Source of the DNA: Raphanus sativus
Lineage: Eukaryota > Streptophyta > Magnoliopsida > Brassicales > Brassicaceae
Assembly (NCBI RefSeq): GCF_000801105.2
Contig: NC_079515.1
Span: 18,623,407-18,687,406 of the forward strand
DNA: 64,000 nt
Direction of reading: 5' to 3'
The notes beneath the pieces are model-generated. The model saw nothing but the letters and a program-made list of their open reading frames with translations, was not told the DNA's origin and did no database searches. This document shows, piece by piece, positions 11,106 through 22,550 of the stretch. The number at the start of each line of letters is the position of its first letter. Positions within the stretch are counted from its first letter, which is position 1. A program made the position numbers and the translations under genes.

Positions 11106-11119
11106 TGGTATCAGGCACC
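11106..11119 (+). promoter_or_regulatory. tRNA primer-binding site (initiator-Met type)
   Basis: TGGTATCAGGCACC, two bases after the LTR, resembles the copia primer site TGGTATCAGAGC with a change near its end. Confidence 0.85.
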
Positions 11120-11234
11120 AAGTTCAGCAGAGGAGGTTACAGTTTCAGTTTCTGATCTGCTATTGGTGCTGTTTGTAGAAGTTAAAGGTTACTGGTCTGG
11201 GTGTTCAGCTTTAGGAGAGGATAAAGTCTGGGTC

Positions 11235-11938
11235 ATGGAACCAGCTCAAGGTAAATTTGAGGTGGAGAAGTTTGACGGTCAAGGAGACTTTGGATTATGG
11301 AAGCTTAAAATGCTTATGCAGCTTCAGCTTCAAGGTTTGGATTTTGTTCATGAAGAAGAAGAATCCGGCAGTTCTGATAAAGGAAAAGAAAAAGAAGGTG
11401 AGGTCACAGAAGCTAGGAGTTCTCCGGTTGATCAAAGAACTCAATATACTCTTCTCTTAGCAACATGATCTTACAAAAGGTTATGAAGGAAACAACAGCT
11501 CTAGGAGTTTGGAAGGCTCTAGAAAGAGACTATCAGACGAAGTCCTTACCTAACCGGATTTATTTGAAGCAAAAGTTTGCCAGCTTTAAGATGGAAGAGC
11601 ACAAAAGCATAGGGGAGAATCTTGATGTGTTTCTGAAACTGGTAAATGATTTGGCAAGTTTGAACATCAATGTGAGTGATGAGGACCAAGCCATTCAGGT
11701 CCTGTCTAGTCTCTTCTAGTCTCCCAAGGCAGTCCGACTCACTAGTTCACACACTTCAATACAGTAATGGGAAGGAAACACTGACTCTGAATGAAGTAAC
11801 TAGTTTTGCTTATGAAAAGGAAGTTGAGCTAAAGGAAAATGGGCTCATTGGAAAGGCTAAATCAAATGCAGAAGGTTTGGTTGTGGCCAGAGATAGACTT
11901 GAGAAGAAGGGTTCTGGTCAGTCTAGTGGAAGATCACC
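11235..11938 (+). pseudogene. Copia gag, frameshifted
   Basis: From the ATG at 11235 the frame encodes VEKFDGQGDFGLWKLKMLMQ, the conserved start of copia Gag. It then passes through an acidic segment to a stop at 11466-11468. The continuation is in another frame from about 11465 (LQKVMKETTALGVWKALERD, the UBN2-type core) to a stop at 11717-11719. A second shift leads into the frame ending at 11945. No zinc knuckle is visible, because sequence is lost at the junction with RT. Gag would form the particle shell; two frameshifts abolish it here. Confidence 0.85.
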
Positions 11939-11939
11939 A

Positions 11940-13227
11940 GTATAAGTCAAGGCTTGTAGCCAAAGGGTATACTAAGGTCGAAGTAGTGGATTACAATGAT
12001 ATATTTTCTCTGGTGGTTAAACATGCTTCTATTTGGATTATGTTGTCAGTTGTGGTGATTTTCGATCTGGAGTTGGAGCAACTGGACGTCAAAACTGCTT
12101 TCTTACACGGTACACTTGATGAAGTCATCTACATGGAACATCCAGAAGGTTTCATAGAGAAAGGGAATGAAGGCTAGGTTTGCCTACTAAAGAAGTCTCT
12201 CTATGGGTTAAAGCAGTCTCCTATGCAGTGGAACAAGAAGTTTGATGATTTTATGAAGTCTCAAAAGTTCCGGAGGTGCAGGAAGGATCCATGTGTTTAC
12301 ACTAAGTGATCAAGTATCGATGATAAGGTATATCTCTTACTGTATGTTGATGACATGTTTATAGCAACCAAGGATATAGCGAAGATCAAAGTGCTGAAAG
12401 AAAGTTTGAAGGAAAAGTTTGAGATGAAGGATCTAGAGCCAGCAACTAGAATCTTTGGTATGGATATCATCAGGGATAGGAAGAAGGGAATTCTGAAGTT
12501 ATCACAAGAAAGGTATTTTAAGCAGGTTTTGAGAAATTTTAACATGGAGGATTGCATGGCTGTTGTAACTCCATTTAATTCACAGTTCAAGCTTAAGAGT
12601 TTAATTCCAGAGGAGTTGGTTGTGGAGACACGGTTGATGAGCTCAGTTCCGTATGCAAGTGCAGTAGGAAGTCTGATGTATGGCATGATTGGTACTCGAT
12701 CAGATTTAGCGTATGTGGTCGGTCTGGTCAGTGGGTTCATGGCAAATCCAAGAAGATGTCATTGGTCTGCAGTTAAGTTGATCTTGACATATTTAAAGGG
12801 AGCTTCAGATGTGTGTCTAAACCTCAAGAAGTCAGACAAGTTTGAGATTGAAGGATTTTGTGATTCAGATTATTCCGGAGATCTTGACAGGAGAAGGTCA
12901 ATATCTGGTTATGTCTTCAAGGTTGGTGGTAATACTGTGAGTTGGAGGTTTACTCTTTAGCATGTTGTGGCTCTTTCAACTACTGAGGCTTAGTACATGG
13001 CACTAACAGAGGTAGCAAGGGAGAGAATTTGGTTGAAGATTTTCTGCAGTGAATTAGGGTTTAAGTCAGAAAGTTTCAAGTTGAATTGTGACTCACATAG
13101 TGCAATTTGTTTGGAAAAAAATCTAGTTCATCATGACAGGACCAAGCACTTTGAGAATAAAGTCATTTCATCAGGGACAAGGTTGAGGATGGTGCAGCTA
13201 AGATGCAGAAGATTCATACTTCCCTAA
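11940..13227 (+). pseudogene. Copia reverse transcriptase (partial) and RNase H, broken
   Basis: RT begins abruptly at SRLVAKGYTK and has QLDVKTAFLHG, SLYGLKQSPMQW and the catalytic YVDDM box at 12343-12357. RNase H follows with FCDSDYSGDLDRRRSISGYV near 12860-12915 and the ALSTTEA motif near 12970. Nonsense codons are at 12175-12177, 12307-12309, 12958-12960 and 12991-12993, and the end after TKHFENK is frameshifted. The N-terminal RT, integrase and protease are deleted. In intact copia elements this part makes the cDNA and degrades the RNA template. Confidence 0.92.
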
Positions 13228-13610
13228 ATCACGCGGATATGTTGACAAAGAGTTTACCGGGCAACAACTTTGAGAGGTGTCTGGTGACACTCAATATCAC
13301 CAACTAAGTTGAGACAGCGGAAGCGCAAGATGGTCTGTCAGTTTATCACTTCGCAGCAGCAAGAAGTTCAGATGGTCAAATCTGGGAAATAGCCAAAGGG
13401 TTCATATGGTCAAGTTTGAAAAGGAAGCTTAAGGCAGTTCGGATTTAGAGCTGAGGGTCGCCGGTAAAGGTAACAGGTCTGCTTATTTCTGGTATGATTG
13501 CAGGAATGATTCACTAGTTGAGACTATGACGGAAGTCTCAGGTCATCCTACGTTGAGGTAAATCAACATAGAGATGGTATTTCTTTTTTACAAATAACAA
13601 GTGACCAAAC

Positions 13611-13626
13611 GCTCAAGATGGAGATT
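13611..13626 (+). promoter_or_regulatory. Polypurine tract of the copia element
   Basis: CAAGATGGAGATT lies immediately before the 3' LTR, the usual copia plus-strand priming site. Confidence 0.75.
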
Positions 13627-14274
13627 TGTTGGTTATGTTAATTTGGTCTAAATGGATGCGTCTGGATGATACTAATCGGTGGATGCAATTCCGTTGATAC
13701 GTCTGTGTGGATGCCATTTCTGTTGATGCCTTGTGCATATATGTGCAGTAGGGCAAAGAGAGAAATCTATTTGTTTGAGCTTTTAGTATGGACGAAGTCC
13801 ATTAGTGTAATGGTTTAGGGAGTCACTATATACACTCTCTAAATCTAATGTCTTGCCTCCTAACACTACTTAACACCAACAACAAGATTAGAGAGAAAGA
13901 GAGGCAAGAAGCAAGAGAAAGCTTAGAGATTGAAAAGGAGTATTCACAAGGAGAAGCACAGAGGGATTTGGTCAAGAATCTAAGGTTGTTCTTCTTTCAG
14001 AGGTTGTGGGTTTCTTCTACTCTACATACAGGATCAGTAAGCTTAAGTCTTTAGCTTATTGTTGTGATGTCTCTAGGTGAATAGAAAAGCACATAAGTTG
14101 TTGTGTAAAAAACTTTTGTAAACACTTGATACTAGTGTCATTCTCTCTCGAGATGTACGAAAGAAAAATAGGTTAAAAATCTTGTTTCTTTAAACAAACT
14201 CAAACAACATAGTGTGCTAAGGTTGATTAGTCAAATGAGATAAACCGGTTAATTGGTTAAAATAATTCTCAACA
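13627..14274 (+). repeat. 3' LTR of the copia element
   Basis: A 648-bp LTR starting TGTTGGTTATG and ending CTCAACA. It is shorter than the 5' LTR mainly through loss of one GGATGCCTTGTG-type unit. Confidence 0.9.
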
Positions 14275-14279
14275 ATATA

Positions 14280-14936
14280 TATACACATATATGTTATTAC
14301 TGACAAATCTATTTTTATTTTCACTAGAAGAAAAATTGAAATGATGAGAAGTTTTTTTTTTTGGTCAAAAGTTTTATTTTCACATACATAATGTGACAAA
14401 TCTAAAGACTAGAAGACTAGAAAACTTCAACCAGTAAGACACATATGTATATTAATATCATTAAGAAAATTATTTGATAAGGAATTAAAGATGATTGTTA
14501 GGGAACGTCTTTTTCAAATAAATAAAAAACAGATTTCATTCTTTTTTTTGTGATCATACCTCACAAAAACAAAAACATTCTAGTAGTGTTCTTTGAATTT
14601 CAACCTTTATAGTACATTCCACAAAAAAAAGATTTTGTTCTCATTGAATGGTTGCTCTTTTCAGGTGGAATATTATTTCTCTTTAATTCTAAAGTGTACA
14701 ATTATATATTTGCATGTTGAATTCGGTACCTATTTAATTATACTTTTTGTAAATACGAATACTTTTTCCAGACATTATTCTTTGATTAGGTTAATCTGTC
14801 TGCATCATGACACATAAGCCTTTTTTTTTCCTGCAATTTAAACTTTTGTTTCACATCAAATCTTTTCTGAGAATAATTAACGCAAATGACATATTAAAAA
14901 GACCAAAGAATTTGTTTTATGAAAAAATAAAAACTA
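14280..14936. other. Unassigned AT-rich DNA
   Basis: No gene or transposon end recognised; the short frames here are AT-rich noise. Confidence 0.6.
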
Positions 14937-14937
14937 C

Positions 14938-15132
14938 TACAGTATAACCTCTTTAAATTAATACTCAATAAATTAATATACACTAAAAATCTCTATAAAT
15001 TAATATAATTTTATAGTTCAAATTGAGTTTTTGGTTCAATTATTATATGGATAATTAATAATCTTTATAAATTAATAAAAAATAGTTTTGATGTAATCCC
15101 AACATTATTAATTTATAGAGGTTTCCCTGTAT
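14938..15132. mobile_element. Small MITE with ACCTCT-ATAAATTAATA ends
   Basis: The left end reads TACAGTATAACCTCTTTAAA. The right end, reversed, reads TACAGGGAAACCTCTATAAA. The interior is about 195 bp, AT-rich and non-coding. The same family occurs at 40966-41518. I did not resolve a target duplication, so the superfamily is left open. Confidence 0.65.
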
Positions 15133-15969
15133 CTAGAAAAAAATGATGCCATGGCAATCATTTATTTTTTCCAAAATAACTAACCTACACAACGTTAACA
15201 CAATGTTTTCAGTTACAAAGAATAAATTTTACTATTTGATAAAACAAGACGAAAATTTCACATTTACATTTTTTGTTACATTTTTCTTCTGTATATACAT
15301 ATTAGTAACGAAAAAACGGTATTCCGAGTGCTGCAGTATTATTTATTAGAGATATCTCCCGATGTACATATTTATAAATATTAAGTGAAATTTTTAACGT
15401 ACAAATTACAAACTTATGATTACAAATATCAGTTTGAAATCTTTTATTAGATTATTTTTATATTTTGGAATAATTGTTATTCGAAAAGGCATAAGAAATT
15501 CTTGGTTTTTCGCTTTCAAAAAAAATTGTAAATGAAACATTATAAATAAATAGTTTAAACGCAACACAACTGTTATAATATAGATTGAATAAAGTTATCT
15601 CAACGAAATATTTCTTGTAATAAGAACACTATCAGACTAACACGTTATCAGTTCTTGTGTGCGTTGTTGTATAGAAAGATTGTTCTTCCAGCTAATTATT
15701 TATAATAAAAAGTTAATAACAAAGGCATATATATGGACGACGAAAAACATATATGCATATATACTTTATTGGTGGATTAAAGATATTATTCTAAAATCAC
15801 TATTCATCATATAGAAAATTAGGATAATTGAGATTAAAATCTAGAAGATGAAACAGACTAGTAATGTGCCAAAAGCACTAATTTAGTGGAAGACTGAACT
15901 AATTCTCAGTTCTAGATATACATGGTGCCTAAAGCATAATAAGAAAATGTTACTCCCCAAATTATACTA
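15133..15969. other. Unassigned AT-rich DNA
   Basis: No gene seen. A 68-codon frame at 15143-15349 has no recognisable features. Confidence 0.5.
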
Positions 15970-15970
15970 T

Positions 15971-17309
15971 GGTTCGATTGGTGTATAAATTTTAGAAGTT
16001 TTGTGGTTATGTAAAGCCACAAAAACCAAAAATTTGCCAATCATTTTTTGTAGATTTTAGGAACCTGTAAAGTCTTGAAAGCTTATTTTAAGAAAAACTG
16101 ATTATTTGTACATTTTTTCTACAGTCATCTTTTAATGCTTTAAAGCTTTTTTCTCTCTGTTTTTTAAACAATAAGTATAATAACTGATAAATTAATTTTT
16201 ATTAATTAATTTGGGTTTTAACATTAAGAAAAAGTCATAACCTAATATTCTTAGACATTAATTGTTAAAAACTAAAAATATTGTATAGATAATTGAAAAC
16301 ATTTACGAATGGTTACCTTTGATAATAAATAATTAGAAACATTTTTAATGGCAATTTTTAGTGTTTCCAATTTTAATTTATCCAATATATTTTATGTGTT
16401 CCAATAAGTAAAAGTTAAACAGAATAAAATATTTATCACAAATATAGCAACATCTTTGACTAGTAAAATAATTTATTATTCATTATGTTAAATAATATAG
16501 CTTCCTATTTTTTTCTGAACTAAAAATAGAACACTATAAATACTATGAAAATTTTGATAAACAAACTGCTCATTCTGAAAGGTTTTTGTAGGTTTCAGTA
16601 GTCCAAACTCAAAATGTATCTATTCATGGGAATAAGGAATCACTTTTGTTTTTAAAAGCTATTCATTTAGAGTGAAATTTATTGATTTTAGTATTGATAT
16701 AATGTATAATTTGTTTTAGTAAAAATTAATGGTGTAAATATGTTTTAAATTTCCATGCTTTTAAATGGATAAATGATACTACAACGATATTTTCTTAACA
16801 AATTATTTTAGAAAAATTAAATGGAAGTAACTACGAGAATAATCTAAATGCTATTCAGAAAGCAAAGATTTTGAAGAATTTCAATGATCAGTTTGGAGCT
16901 AATTTGAGTTGGAAACACGGAAAAATATTTAGATTATTTGAAAAAACGTTATAACCTTTATCTCGAAAATCAAGAAGCTCAATAACTTCATCTAATATTT
17001 GTTTTCAATTTATTCCACTGCTTAATGTATTATTTGTTTATTAAACGACAAATAAAAAATAAATATGAACTTTTTCGTTCTGCATGCTCTTCTCATATTT
17101 TATTTTCAAAATTTTGCATTTTTACAGATTTATATTAGTTTTGTACATAATTCATAATATAAATGTATGTTTTTATAATAGTCACAGTAGTTTGTAAAGC
17201 TTTTGATATCAATCAAACTATTAAAAGTATTTAGAGTAACAATCACATCTTTTAAAGTCAAATCTCGACAGCTAAAATTCTAAAACAAAAGTCCTTACCA
17301 ATCGGAACC
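15971..17309. mobile_element. Candidate non-autonomous DNA transposon
   Basis: The left end GGTTCGATTGGTGTATAAAT and the reversed right end GGTTCCGATTGGTAAGGACT share a GGTTC(C)GATTGGT core, and both are followed by TTTTAGAA-like sequence. The 1.3-kb AT-rich interior has no coding capacity. No clear target duplication was found, so the call is tentative. Confidence 0.35.
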
Positions 17310-18069
17310 TAAATGTTGTTATATTAAAATTTAGTTATTTCTCAAAGCAAAAAAACACTAGTACATTATTTATATCAAATTTGAAATAAAGTATTTTTTA
17401 CTAATTCATACTTTATTGATATCATATATATATTATCCAAATAATCTTTCATGTGTAGATAAAAATTTTAAAATTATAAATTAAAACACAACAATACAAT
17501 ACATATGATAGAAAAACAAGATTAGACAAGAATTATTATTTAATCAGTTTTGCTAACATCAATCAGTTTGCAGATTTTTATTAGAAGATCAGACTAGATT
17601 TTGATCCGCGCTTTTAAAACCCATATATTTTATGTTGATTTTTCGATAAAATATGTATGAATTTATAACTTTTTATTAGAAAAATAACAGTTATAAAGTT
17701 TTTTTTTGTTTGCTTAAAACTTTTTAAAGTTGTTCTATTATAATATTTGAGTTTCAATCAGTAACCCAAATTTGTGGTTGATATTGGAAGTTTTCTAGGC
17801 TTCCAAGTCAAATGATAGTATAGAAAGGTTGTCGAACCACAGAGAACTAGTGATCTATAGCACCAAGAATACACAAACTTTCATAATCTAAGCAAATAGA
17901 AAGATGATTGATGGTAACAAGCTAAGATCCTATAAATATAAACAAAGGTGATCTCAAATCCTATCAAGAAATAAGTGCAAGAACTAAACTTTTAATCAAA
18001 TGCTAAGGTAGAATCCATAGGACTAGGAACTTGAATTTGAGTGACTAAGATCCGAGCTAGAGTGGCAAG

Positions 18070-19525
18070 TGTGGGAACCGAAATTCGCACTGTCGATTTT
18101 AGTTAAGTTTAAACGTAGGAAAACTAAGTTGACCTAGTTTTCCCCGAGGATCCCGGCTATCTGCTGGACCACGCACGACTAAGTTAATACGAGTTTAGTT
18201 TGGGAATAAATGCGTAAAAAAAAGAGCAAAAGAAAGAATCTTATTTCCGAATTCGCGGAGAGCGTTTGTACAACAGGTCGAGATCTCGGCCGCAAGAGCT
18301 GTCGATCATCACTAGTCTCAAAACCTAGATCTATCCTAGTTGAGTCGCAGCTTGCTAAAAAGTAAATAAAAGCCTAAGTTCTAAGTTGCTCTAGAGTGGT
18401 TTCTTTCTTCTCATTTCGGATCCCCCTTCCTCTGCTCCTAGCCTTGCTTATATACTCCCATATGACGGTCTATTCTTGATGGGCTGAATTTGCCGCGAGC
18501 TGGGCTTTTTCCATTTTCGTCGGCCTTCGTGTTTATCGTGAAAGTTGACATTTATCCTTTTGGAAATTTGACATTTATCCTTTCGGAAGTTTAACATTTA
18601 TCTTGTTATGTGAAGATAATTGTAAACCGTCGTATCTATCTTTTAGAAAATCATAAATGGGCCGTCCGATCGGGTTTGGTCCCTTTCGGGCCGTCTTCCG
18701 GACTTCCGTTGTTTTCTACGATTTCTTTGAAAGAATGCTCCTACTTGGATGTCGAGTCTTTCGGAAGATCTTCGATCCATTGCTGAGGCGAATGGTGTTT
18801 TAAGATAACCATCACCGTTTTATACGAAGTCTTTCTGTCCGTTGACGTCTTACGGGTTCTCCGTAATCTTGGAGCAGGAAAAGGAGTTTTGTTTGCGGGA
18901 TCTCGGAAAGTTGCAAAACACGGATTTCTGGCGACCTGGGGGCCTAGAACTTACGCACGAAGACTAGCCGCCCGACGACCCGAGCCAGCACGGGGCTAGC
19001 CGCCCGGCGACCACGGCCGGCACGGGCGCTAGCCGCCGGCGGCTATGGCCAGCACGGGGGCTAGCCGCCCGGCGGCCACGGCCAGCACGGGCGCTAGCCG
19101 CCGGCGGCCACGGCCAGCACGGGGGCTAGCCGCCCGGCGGCCACGGCCAGCACGGGCCTAGCTGCCGGCGGGCACGGCCAGCACGGGGGCTAGCCGCCCG
19201 GCGGCCACGGCCAGCACGGGCGCTAGCCGCCGGCGGCTACGGCCAGCACGGGGGCTAGCCGCCCGGCGGCCACGGCCGCGACCGGAGTCGGCTGCTCGGT
19301 TCCTTCGGCTTGTGCGTGTTTTTGCGTTCTTTTTAGTTTTCCGTAGGTTTTTCCTCGTGTAGAAAACGTTTCTAGCCGTTGATTTCGAGATGATTAATCT
19401 CGAACTTAATATTTTTCCAAGGTTTCGCGATTAACAATTAGTCTCTCGAGGTTGCTCTAACATCTTTCATGTTTTTCCGAGACTTTCGGACATCGATTTC
19501 GTCTTGACCGATTTTGACCCCAACA
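18070..19525 (-). repeat. 3' LTR of the Ty3-type element
   Basis: This LTR is 1456 bp, whereas its partner is 1260 bp. The difference is explained by about six extra minisatellite units between 18966 and 19278. On the minus strand the LTR begins TGTTGGGGTC and ends GGTTCCCACA. Confidence 0.92.
18966..19278. repeat. GC-rich 32-33 bp minisatellite inside the LTR
   Basis: About nine units of the type CACGG(C)C-AGCACGGG-GCTAGCCGCC, alternating between a form with CGCCCGGCGGCC and a form with the perfect palindrome GCCGCCGGCGGC. The partner LTR has about three units (26085-26188). The run is extremely GC-rich in an otherwise AT-rich window and could form hairpins. Confidence 0.9.
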
Positions 19526-19543
19526 GTTAGCCCCCCAGCTAGC
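19526..19543 (-). promoter_or_regulatory. Polypurine tract of the Ty3-type element
   Basis: On the minus strand AGCTGGGGGGCTAAC immediately precedes the left LTR. This is the expected plus-strand priming site and confirms minus orientation. Confidence 0.7.
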
Positions 19544-19646
19544 TAGGAGCCGTAGGGTTTGTAGGTCCTAGCTTGCGGTATGGTTCGTGAGGAAAGTATG
19601 GAGACGAAATTGTGTCGATGGTCGGGGTGAATAGTCAAATCCTTGC

Positions 19647-19654
19647 CTATAAAG
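19647..19654 (+). promoter_or_regulatory. TATA-like box for the antisense gene
   Basis: CTATAAAG lies 90 bp before the ATG at 19744, followed by a CT-rich leader (CTCTCTCTTGCAAATTCTCT and similar), as in plant 5' untranslated regions. Confidence 0.5.
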
Positions 19655-19743
19655 ACTTGTGAGTTCTTTACCATTCTTATTTCACCCAAGAATCTTAAGT
19701 TAATCTCTCTCTTGCAAATTCTCTCTCTACCTTTAAGAAAAGA

Positions 19744-21548
19744 ATGACTTCAAGATCAAAATCCTCGAGGAGGCAGTCTCACTCGTCTTCGGATAGTTTC
19801 CATGCCGAGGAGAAAGTTCCGAAACCCGAGGTTCCAGAGATTGACAGGAGCGCGTATTGCGACGCCGTCTTCGGTTCTGATGCTCCCCTTCCCGTGATCC
19901 CGATTCCCCGGCGACCTCTGAGGGCACGTAAGGAAACTGACTCGCCGAGCGAAGTATCCCCTGAATATCTCGGAACTCTTCGAGAGTTTTATGAGGTTCC
20001 GAAGGGAGTCATGTTTCGCATTCCTCGTGGGAATGAGAGTTCGGAGCATCCTCCGAAGGGTTACTTTACTTGCTACGAGGCGTTCCTGACGCAATGCCGA
20101 CTGTGGTTCCCAATCCCTGGGGTCATTGTTCAGGCTCTCGACCGTTTCAGAATCGTAATCAGCCAGCTGAACGTGCCGGCTTTGGAAAGCTGGCTTGGCG
20201 TTGTGATTTTGAGTTACGAGTTAGGGATGGACCTTAGCCCTGCTGACTTCGAAGGGTTGTGGAACTCCAAGACGACGAGCATCAATGGAGTATACTCCAT
20301 GAAGGCGAGGACCGATTTTTCGGTAATCCATGGAGTCACCTCGCACGCCAAGGATTACGTTGACCGTTTCTTTTTCGTGAGGATAGATGGAGAGTCTGTC
20401 GAGGAAGGCTTTCTCCACCTATTCCCGACGGACTGGTTGTACCAATGAGGTAAGATTGTCGCATCCCCTTTCTTAGAATCCGAAAAGCGAGTACTGAACG
20501 TGCGTTTTTTTTTTTTTTTTTTTTTGTTCAGAGAACAGGTGTCTCGCGCATGTTCCTTCCGATCTTTCGACCAAGAGAGACATTTTTAGAACAATGCCTT
20601 GTTCCTGGAACTCCTTTACTCTTGACCGGATTCGAGGGGCGGTCGCGCTTCACCGATCGCGAGACGGTACGCGGCCCTGTGTCAATGATGGATCCTACGT
20701 TTTTGCCCCTTCAAGGCGGAGACGGAGATCTCGGAAGGATAAAGGGATTGCTTTCGAGGCCTCGTCGGGAAATGGTGAGTTGCCGAGATACGATCCTGAC
20801 TTCACTACAGAGAATCAGGGTGTTCCTCCCCCGGGTGACTTCTTTGATGAACTTCCTCCGGTGTTTTCCCGCGACGAGTCTTTGGACAACGAGGAGAGGG
20901 ACAAGGTGACTGCGGAGGGTGCTCGCTTGGTCAACGAGGTTTGTTTTCGAAACTTGAGTAAATCCCCTTTTCCTTTTATTTGAACTTGACTTCTTTGCAT
21001 CGATCGATGGAAGTTTCCGTACTGCCCGGCTGGCCCGTTTCAAAGCGGAGGAAACGGAAAGGGAATTCGCCAAGTATCGGTTGGAGGTGGAGGAGCAAAA
21101 ACGCCGGCAAGCCGAGGTCCAGGCTCGAGCCCTCGTTCGTGCGGAAAGGAGCGGGCGGAGAAGAGCTGCCGCCGAGCTGAACCGAAGGGCCGAAATTTTC
21201 TCTACCGAATTCGAAGCGTACAAAGAGGCTCAGGACTTTGTAGGCGATTTTCGCGAGTGTCGTGGTTCGGTCGGTACTCTACACAAGATACAGCGTGAGG
21301 GTTTCTCTCTTTCCGGCGAACTTGCCGCGATGGATGGCTCGATGAGAATATGCGCTAACGCCGAATCTTTTGTTCCTCCGATCGAAGGGAGAATTCGAGA
21401 GTTGTGGAATCCTATCCAAGTCTCGGAAGATACGGCGGATATAGGCGCGGGTTTGAATGCAGGCGACAGAGGTGAAGAGGTCGACCAGCCCGACTCCTCG
21501 TTTGGAATATCTCGAACCGATTGTTATGCATTCGATTATAATTTGTGA
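19744..21548 (+). pseudogene. Antisense extra gene of the Ty3-type element (gypsy-type transposon protein family)
   Basis: Exon 1 (19744-20449) encodes a 234-residue Ser/Arg-rich start followed by a globular part. Residues 90-180, with CRLWFPIPGVIVQAL and a later SYELGMDLSPADF, resemble the plant 'putative gypsy type transposon' domain (Transposase_28). A T-rich intron runs from GGTAAGA at 20450 to TTGTTCAG at 20531, and codon phase is kept across it. A stop at 20446-20448 lies one base before the donor. Exon 2 runs to about 20938 (GAG|GTTTGT). Exon 3 encodes a basic, probably coiled-coil segment (ARFKAEETEREFAKYRLEVE) and ends at 21548. The AG visible at 21012-21013 does not keep phase, so another acceptor or an indel is involved. 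The function of this family is unknown. It runs against gag and has its own TATA-like box. Confidence 0.7.
20505..20525. repeat. T21 homopolymer within an intron
   Basis: Twenty-one T bases just before the TTGTTCAG acceptor form an over-long intron polypyrimidine tract, likely unstable. Confidence 0.8.
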
Positions 21549-22550
21549 TAGGCCAAGTGTGGCTGTTTGTATGTATGTGTTGCGATCCTTAGGAGGTCGC
21601 GTGACTTTGTGTTTCTCGGGATTGGCCGTTGGTGGCTTTTGAATCCCTGCTATGAATGCTTTTAGGAATTCTGCGTTTTGATTTATACTTTCTTCAAGTG
21701 TAGAGGGTTTGAATACGTGCAGTCACTTCGTATTCAATCTCTTTTTTTTGTCGCTTGTTCTGTAGGTTACTTTGTAGCGAACGTTAGGTTTGTAAGCGAT
21801 AAGAGGCAAATTTTGGAATCTCGTATTCTGGATACTTATACCTATGAGATGTCTTAGATACCAGCAAGGCCGGGTTTAGGGCAAGACCTAGGTCTACTTT
21901 CGGACTGAAGCTGTGCGATGACAAATCGGCTTTCGTTTTGCCTGTTTGCGATTTCGACCTGACTCTTACCGTTTTAGAATCTGCGAAGTGCTTATCGGCT
22001 TATATGATTCGTTTGGATACGAGTCGAGCTACTTCCTTTACGAAGAGCTAACCAAAATTTGGATTTTTTTGTATAGCGCGCTATGGTATCCTTGTCGGAT
22101 GCAAGAGGACTTCGTTAGAAGCCAGACTACGAATTTGATTGAGTGAAACGTTTCTATGTTTTTCCGTCGGGGCCAATCGACGGAAATGAACTTTAGAGTC
22201 GCGGACAGACTGTTTGATAAAGTTTTTTAGAGTCGCGGATGGACTGTTTGGAGGAGAATGGAGAATCAAGACTTTTCGGGAACTAACGACGTCACGCGTT
22301 TCTCAAAGATATGATTTTCGTTTTCCGTAATGTTTATGCGTTGAGTAAGCATTTGAATTAAAGACTTTATAATGTAGAGTACATGTGAAAGGTATTTTTG
22401 CGGGAGTACAAGGATGTTTGTCCCCATCTTCCCCCCCCCCCCCCTTTTTGGTGAGGGGGATAGCTGAACTCGTCGGGTTGCGACGAGCTGCCTACGTACC
22501 TCTTGCGAGGATCAAGCCATCTCGTAGTTCTGTTTCTATCGCGGTTGCTA
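21549..22550. other. Non-coding spacer where pol would be expected
   Basis: About 1 kb between the end of the antisense gene and the end of the protease frame. On neither strand do I see an RT YXDD box, RNase H or integrase HHCC/DDE pattern. A run of 14 C bases lies at 22431-22444. Confidence 0.6.

Larger units (their letters stand above)
10422..14274 (+). mobile_element. Degenerate Ty1/copia retrotransposon with internal deletion
   Basis: Two LTRs (10422-11103 and 13627-14274) flank a Met-tRNA-type primer site, gag, part of reverse transcriptase, RNase H and a purine tract. ATATA flanks both ends (10417-10421 and 14275-14279) as the target duplication. Protease, integrase and the N-terminal part of RT are missing: gag sequence joins RT sequence near 11940. 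Many stops and shifts, and clear LTR divergence including an indel near 10520-10550, mark it as old. Confidence 0.92.

Noticed and set aside
20711..21223. A 170-codon minus-strand frame opposite the antisense gene
   Set aside because: It mirrors exons 2 and 3 of the plus-strand gene in GC-richer DNA and has no features of its own.
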